30,148 nt of DNA from SVTX01 sp045585895 (GTDB lineage Bacteria > Bacillota > Clostridia > Oscillospirales > CAG-272), in the NCBI GenBank assembly GCA_045585895.1, contig JAZMZI010000126.1, positions 1 to 30,148 on the forward strand, in the 5' to 3' direction. Within the stretch, counting starts at the first letter, position 1, and each line of letters begins with the position of its first letter. The position numbers and the translations under genes are program-made. This document shows, one piece after another, positions 27,659 to 30,148 of the stretch. Under the pieces are notes generated by a model. The model did no database searches, was not told where the DNA came from, and saw only the letters and a program-made list of their open reading frames with translations.

Positions 27659-28571
27659 TTATTATTCCGTTGAGGCGGACAGAGAGTATATGTCGTGCTC
27701 TCTGTTTCAACAATTCTGCCGTTGCGAAGCCGCGGCCATGGCGAAGCTTGAGCGACGTTATCAACCGTCAAGCTCGGAGGCTCTTATAGTTGGTAACTAT
27801 TTTCACACGGCTATGGAGTCTCCTGAGGCTCACGAGGAGTTCTGCCGTGAGCATTTCGACGACATTTACAAGTACACCATTGACAAGAAAAGCGGTGACG
27901 TTATCATCAAGGGCAAGTATGCGCCCTATGAGCACGCTGACCGCATGATCGAGGTTTGCCGACGCGATCCTCTGATGAAGCATTACATAGACATGCCCGG
28001 GGAGAACGAGGCTATTATGACGGGCGAGCTGTTCGGTATGAAGTGGAAGATCCGTCTTGACAAGTATATCGAGGACAAGCGTCTGATCATTGATTACAAG
28101 ACTTGCGCCGACATAAACAAAACAGAGTACAATGCGGTCACCGGCAAGCGCGAGTCCTTCGTTGAGGCGATGGGGTATATGATGCGTGCGGCGGTCTATA
28201 CCGAGATCGAAAAGCAGTTCACGGGCAGCGACAGGGACGCAAATTTCGTGATCCTGGCGGTTTCAAAGCAGGATCCGCCCGACAAGGCGGCTATGCTCTT
28301 AAATCACCGTCAGCGGTACGATTTTGAGCTTGAGCAGATAGAGAAGCGTATGCCGAGGATCATAAGCGTTCTGACAAAGCGAGTAAAGCCGAAACGATGC
28401 GGAGCTTGCGAGTATTGCCGCGGTACCAAGATGCTGAAGAAGCTGATACCGTACTACACGTTGAATCCCGATTTCCGCGACGAGCGCGAGGAGGAATACG
28501 ACGAGATCTTCTTTGAAGGAGACAGTGATGGCGGCGTTCGAGATATGGAAGAAGCACAAGCACAGGGGTGA
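27639..28571 (+). CDS. PD-(D/E)XK nuclease, RecB/Cas4-like phage exonuclease (DUF3799 type)
   Basis: The 310-aa protein has the family order: a histidine in GNYFHTAME (His56), then MTGELFGMKWKIRLDKYIED with Asp141, then LIIDYKTC with Asp152 and Lys154, and a glutamine-type helix VEAMGYMMRAAVYTEI. A C-terminal cluster, RCGACEYC (Cys254, 257, 260), together with Cys27 or Cys29 near the N-terminus, has the spacing of the 4Fe-4S clasp in Cas4/AddB-type nucleases. It probably acts as 5'-to-3' exonuclease partner of an annealing protein in phage recombination. The start overlaps the HNH gene and follows GGAGAGATTC. Confidence 0.88.
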   Translation: MELTRDNYYSVEADREYMSCSLFQQFCRCEAAAMAKLERRYQPSSSEALIVGNYFHTAMESPEAHEEFCREHFDDIYKYTIDKKSGDVIIKGKYAPYEHADRMIEVCRRDPLMKHYIDMPGENEAIMTGELFGMKWKIRLDKYIEDKRLIIDYKTCADINKTEYNAVTGKRESFVEAMGYMMRAAVYTEIEKQFTGSDRDANFVILAVSKQDPPDKAAMLLNHRQRYDFELEQIEKRMPRIISVLTKRVKPKRCGACEYCRGTKMLKKLIPYYTLNPDFRDEREEEYDEIFFEGDSDGGVRDMEEAQAQG

Positions 28572-28857
28572 GTTCTCCGAGTGTCCGCATTGCGGCGGAG
28601 CTTTACGTTGGATCTACGACGGCGATGGTTGGATCCCTTGCGACAAGGAGCCTGTGATGTTTATTCTGCATCCTTCGGGGACGAAGAATATCGTTTACGA
28701 GAAGCAGTTATACACGAATGGGCTTATATACCGCAAGGGAGACCGCCGTTTCGTCGGTGTTCCGATACAGGGGAACGAGCTACACTATTACTCCTGCCCC
28801 GTAATCAGAGAGAGGCGGAGGGAATATGCGATAAAGAAAAGGATGGAGCAGTTATGA
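28528..28857 (+). CDS. Cys-containing phage protein, 109 aa
   Basis: ATG at 28528, behind GAAGGAGAC, overlapping the nuclease gene by 44 bp in another frame. The protein has CPHCGGALRWIYDGDGWIPC and a later YYSCP, suggesting one zinc ribbon (CxxC plus two later Cys). A basic C-terminal helix (RERRREYAIKKRMEQL) could bind nucleic acid. Similar small proteins often follow phage RecB-like nucleases; I know no proven function. Confidence 0.78.
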   Translation: MAAFEIWKKHKHRGEFSECPHCGGALRWIYDGDGWIPCDKEPVMFILHPSGTKNIVYEKQLYTNGLIYRKGDRRFVGVPIQGNELHYYSCPVIRERRREYAIKKRMEQL

Positions 28858-29291
28858 TAAAAGATAAAGAAGGGGGACTATCCCCCTCTGAGCCTATTGA
28901 AAACTCCGGTGAGTTTACAACAGGCTCATTCACCTCCGCACCCACGGGGGTCGGGCGGGCAGGTAAAGAGAAGCAGATTATAAGAGACCTCTTGGTAGAG
29001 TTTGATGAGATGGGTTTTATACCTACCTCAACGGTTCCCAATCCCGAGGCCTATGCAATAAAATGGCGAGATGAGATAACAAAAACGTTGGAAGACTACT
29101 TCAAGCAGAGCGAGTGGATAAGCGTTGACGAGAGGTTGCCGAAAGATTGTGTGAGGGTGCTTGTGTATGGAGAAACTGATATCTTTATCGCAACGCGCTT
29201 AAATGGCGGCTGGTTTGCGCCAGTGCATTGTGATGGAGAAATCACCCATTGGATGCCGCTTCCTGAGCCTCCGAAAGGCGGTGCGGAATGA
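28854..29291 (+). CDS. DUF551-domain phage protein, 145 aa
   Basis: The ATG at 28854 overlaps the previous stop (ATGA) and follows GGATGGAGCAG; the frame is open further up but only as a shadow of the previous gene. The N-terminus (KDKEGGLSPSEPIENSGEF) is low complexity, with a hairpin in the DNA at about 28871-28890 (GGGGGA/TCCCCC). The C-terminal 60 residues are a clear DUF551 domain: SEWISVDERLPKDCVRVLVY, then HCDGEITHWMPLPEPP. The role of DUF551 is not known; it is widespread in gut phages. Confidence 0.85.
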   Translation: MIKDKEGGLSPSEPIENSGEFTTGSFTSAPTGVGRAGKEKQIIRDLLVEFDEMGFIPTSTVPNPEAYAIKWRDEITKTLEDYFKQSEWISVDERLPKDCVRVLVYGETDIFIATRLNGGWFAPVHCDGEITHWMPLPEPPKGGAE

Positions 29292-29554
29292 AGAATACTA
29301 TTATTGCCTTTCTGCTTTCAACAGGAATGTCGTTATTATATTTAGCACTTTATGGTTTAATAAATATCCCAGAGTTTTATGAAGCGTTCTGTCGAATTTT
29401 CGGCGTTGTCGGCACTGTCTGCTCGCCGCAAGAAGCGTTGGTGAGAGCTGCGCTGTTCTTCGCAATGTGCTTTACGCTTTTCCGAGTGGGTTTGATCATT
29501 GATACTGTACTCGAGAGAAGAAGGCAAACAAAAAAGATGGATGGCGGTGAGTGA
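29288..29554 (+). CDS. Small two-helix membrane protein, 88 aa
   Basis: Coupled to the preceding gene by an ATGA overlap (29288-29291). Two hydrophobic helices are visible, about residues 5-27 (IIAFLLSTGMSLLYLALYGL) and 50-70 (LVRAALFFAMCFTLFRVGLI), with a short loop bearing cysteines and a basic C-terminus (ERRRQTKK). No family recognised. It lies far from lysis genes, so a holin role is unlikely. Confidence 0.75.
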   Translation: MKNTIIAFLLSTGMSLLYLALYGLINIPEFYEAFCRIFGVVGTVCSPQEALVRAALFFAMCFTLFRVGLIIDTVLERRRQTKKMDGGE

Positions 29555-29555
29555 T

Positions 29556-30020
29556 ATGGCACGATATATTGATGCGGATAAAATAGTTGATATTATCAAA
29601 ACGGACATCAAGCAATGCGAGATTGATGTTTCCGAAAGTTGCGGCGATGAATTCTACGAAATGGCGGTGAATAGCCGTTCAAATGCTATGTATTCCATCT
29701 TGAGAGAAATCGAGGGTTCTCCAACCGCCGATGTTGTACCCAAGAGCGAGGTTGAAGCATTGCAGCGTGAGATCGCAAGGTTAGAAAAAGCGCTTCGCAA
29801 TAGCCTTCCCTCATATTGTCAAGTTATGGCCGAGAAGCAAATGATGGAAATAGGCAAAGCATACGGAAGGCGTGAGGTTGCGAGGGAGATTTTTGAGTTG
29901 GTTGAATGTGCGTTTTCTCCTGCGTTGGTTTATGAAGGTCACACAGTTAAGGCATATATTGCCGAACTCAAAAAGAAATACACGGAGGGCGAAAATGAAG
30001 ACCAAAGAGGAAGTAATTAA
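29556..30020 (+). CDS. Phage protein with coiled coil, ADVVPKSEV family
   Basis: ATG at 29556, just after the previous stop, with GGCGGTGAGTG upstream. The 154-aa protein begins RYIDADKIVDIIKTD and has the hallmark segment SPTADVVPKSEVEALQREIA leading into a coiled coil. Later it contains the helix YGRREVAREIFELVECAF. Proteins with this PTADVVPKSEV linker are very common in Clostridia prophages and are modular, but have no assigned role. It overlaps the start of the next gene. Confidence 0.85.
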   Translation: MARYIDADKIVDIIKTDIKQCEIDVSESCGDEFYEMAVNSRSNAMYSILREIEGSPTADVVPKSEVEALQREIARLEKALRNSLPSYCQVMAEKQMMEIGKAYGRREVAREIFELVECAFSPALVYEGHTVKAYIAELKKKYTEGENEDQRGSN

Positions 30021-30148
30021 GGCGTTGGAGCTATGCGCGGATCCGGAAGGAAAGTGTGGCAGTTGTCCGTATGACGAAAATGCCGAAGGAAGTTGCATGA
30101 ACAGAGCTATGCGTGATGCGGCGGTGCTGTTGAAGGAGTCGGTGCAGC
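29995..30148 (+). CDS. Small Cys-cluster phage protein, 5' part
   Basis: Starts at ATG 29995 behind GGAGGGCGAAA, inside the end of the previous gene, and runs off the window. The visible part is MKTKEEVIKALELCADPEGK, then CGSCPYDENAEGSC and a helix MRDAAVLLKESV. The C...C..CPY...C cluster preceding a helix is typical of small phage proteins with a likely zinc site. Confidence 0.8.
   Translation, partial: MKTKEEVIKALELCADPEGKCGSCPYDENAEGSCMNRAMRDAAVLLKESVQ

Noticed and set aside
28581..28853. Extended 91-residue N-terminus of the DUF551 protein
   Set aside because: It is a shifted-frame reading of the previous Cys-containing gene; the ATG at 28854 has a proper site and ATGA coupling.
29288..29554. 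Phage holin
   Set aside because: Two helices fit superficially, but it lies in the early operon among DUF551-type genes with no endolysin nearby.

Overview
The window reads as a low-GC Gram-positive genome, most likely an uncultured gut Clostridia (Oscillospirales/Christensenellales-like). This rests on strong SD-led starts with some TTG/GTG codons, textbook TTGACA-17-TATAAT promoters, short intrinsic terminators, an rbfA-nrnA pair, a BspA-type LRR lipoprotein and a GH38 alpha-mannosidase. The taxon is an inference; no rRNA or tRNA gene is visible.

Positions 1 to about 17,112 are chromosomal backbone. In order: a small uncharacterised gene pair; an ECF-like sigma factor with its membrane anti-sigma partner; a small secreted protein between imperfect inverted repeats; a class-3-lipase-like hydrolase; an unassigned 309-aa protein; rbfA and nrnA, overlapping; a convergent LRR lipoprotein; a ComM/YifB AAA+ protein; a cation diffusion facilitator; a convergent glycerol-1-phosphate dehydrogenase; citrate synthase; alpha-mannosidase; a 75-bp hairpin repeat; and the 5' part of a calcium-type P-type ATPase gene.

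The ATPase reading frame stops right after its conserved PEG motif. A large serine recombinase gene ends at that point on the opposite strand. From there to the window end (about 13 kb, right end not reached) the DNA is a prophage or related integrative element. Its left part holds the recombinase, a type I toxin-antitoxin locus (31-aa holin-like toxin plus convergent antisense RNA), an ImmA peptidase with a Cro/CI-type repressor, and a divergent early promoter with GTAC-N9-GTAC operators. An accessory block follows: two paralogous winged-helix/coiled-coil/transmembrane genes, a second ImmA gene paired with a two-helix membrane protein, and a small XRE regulator. The rest is an early or replication operon of small overlapping genes: a putative annealing/recombination protein, an HNH-type homing endonuclease, a RecB/Cas4-like PD-(D/E)XK nuclease, DUF551-like proteins and small Cys-rich proteins.

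The most interesting material is RNA-level. First, the toxin leader carries four segments that can form mutually exclusive hairpins, one of which buries the Shine-Dalgarno. Second, an independent locus near 26.2-26.6 kb repeats the same convergent layout. There a 43-aa soluble ORF faces a small RNA of about 80 nt whose terminator loop resembles that of the toxin's antisense RNA, and a divergent HTH regulator has two matching operators. The second locus may be an undescribed antisense-controlled module.
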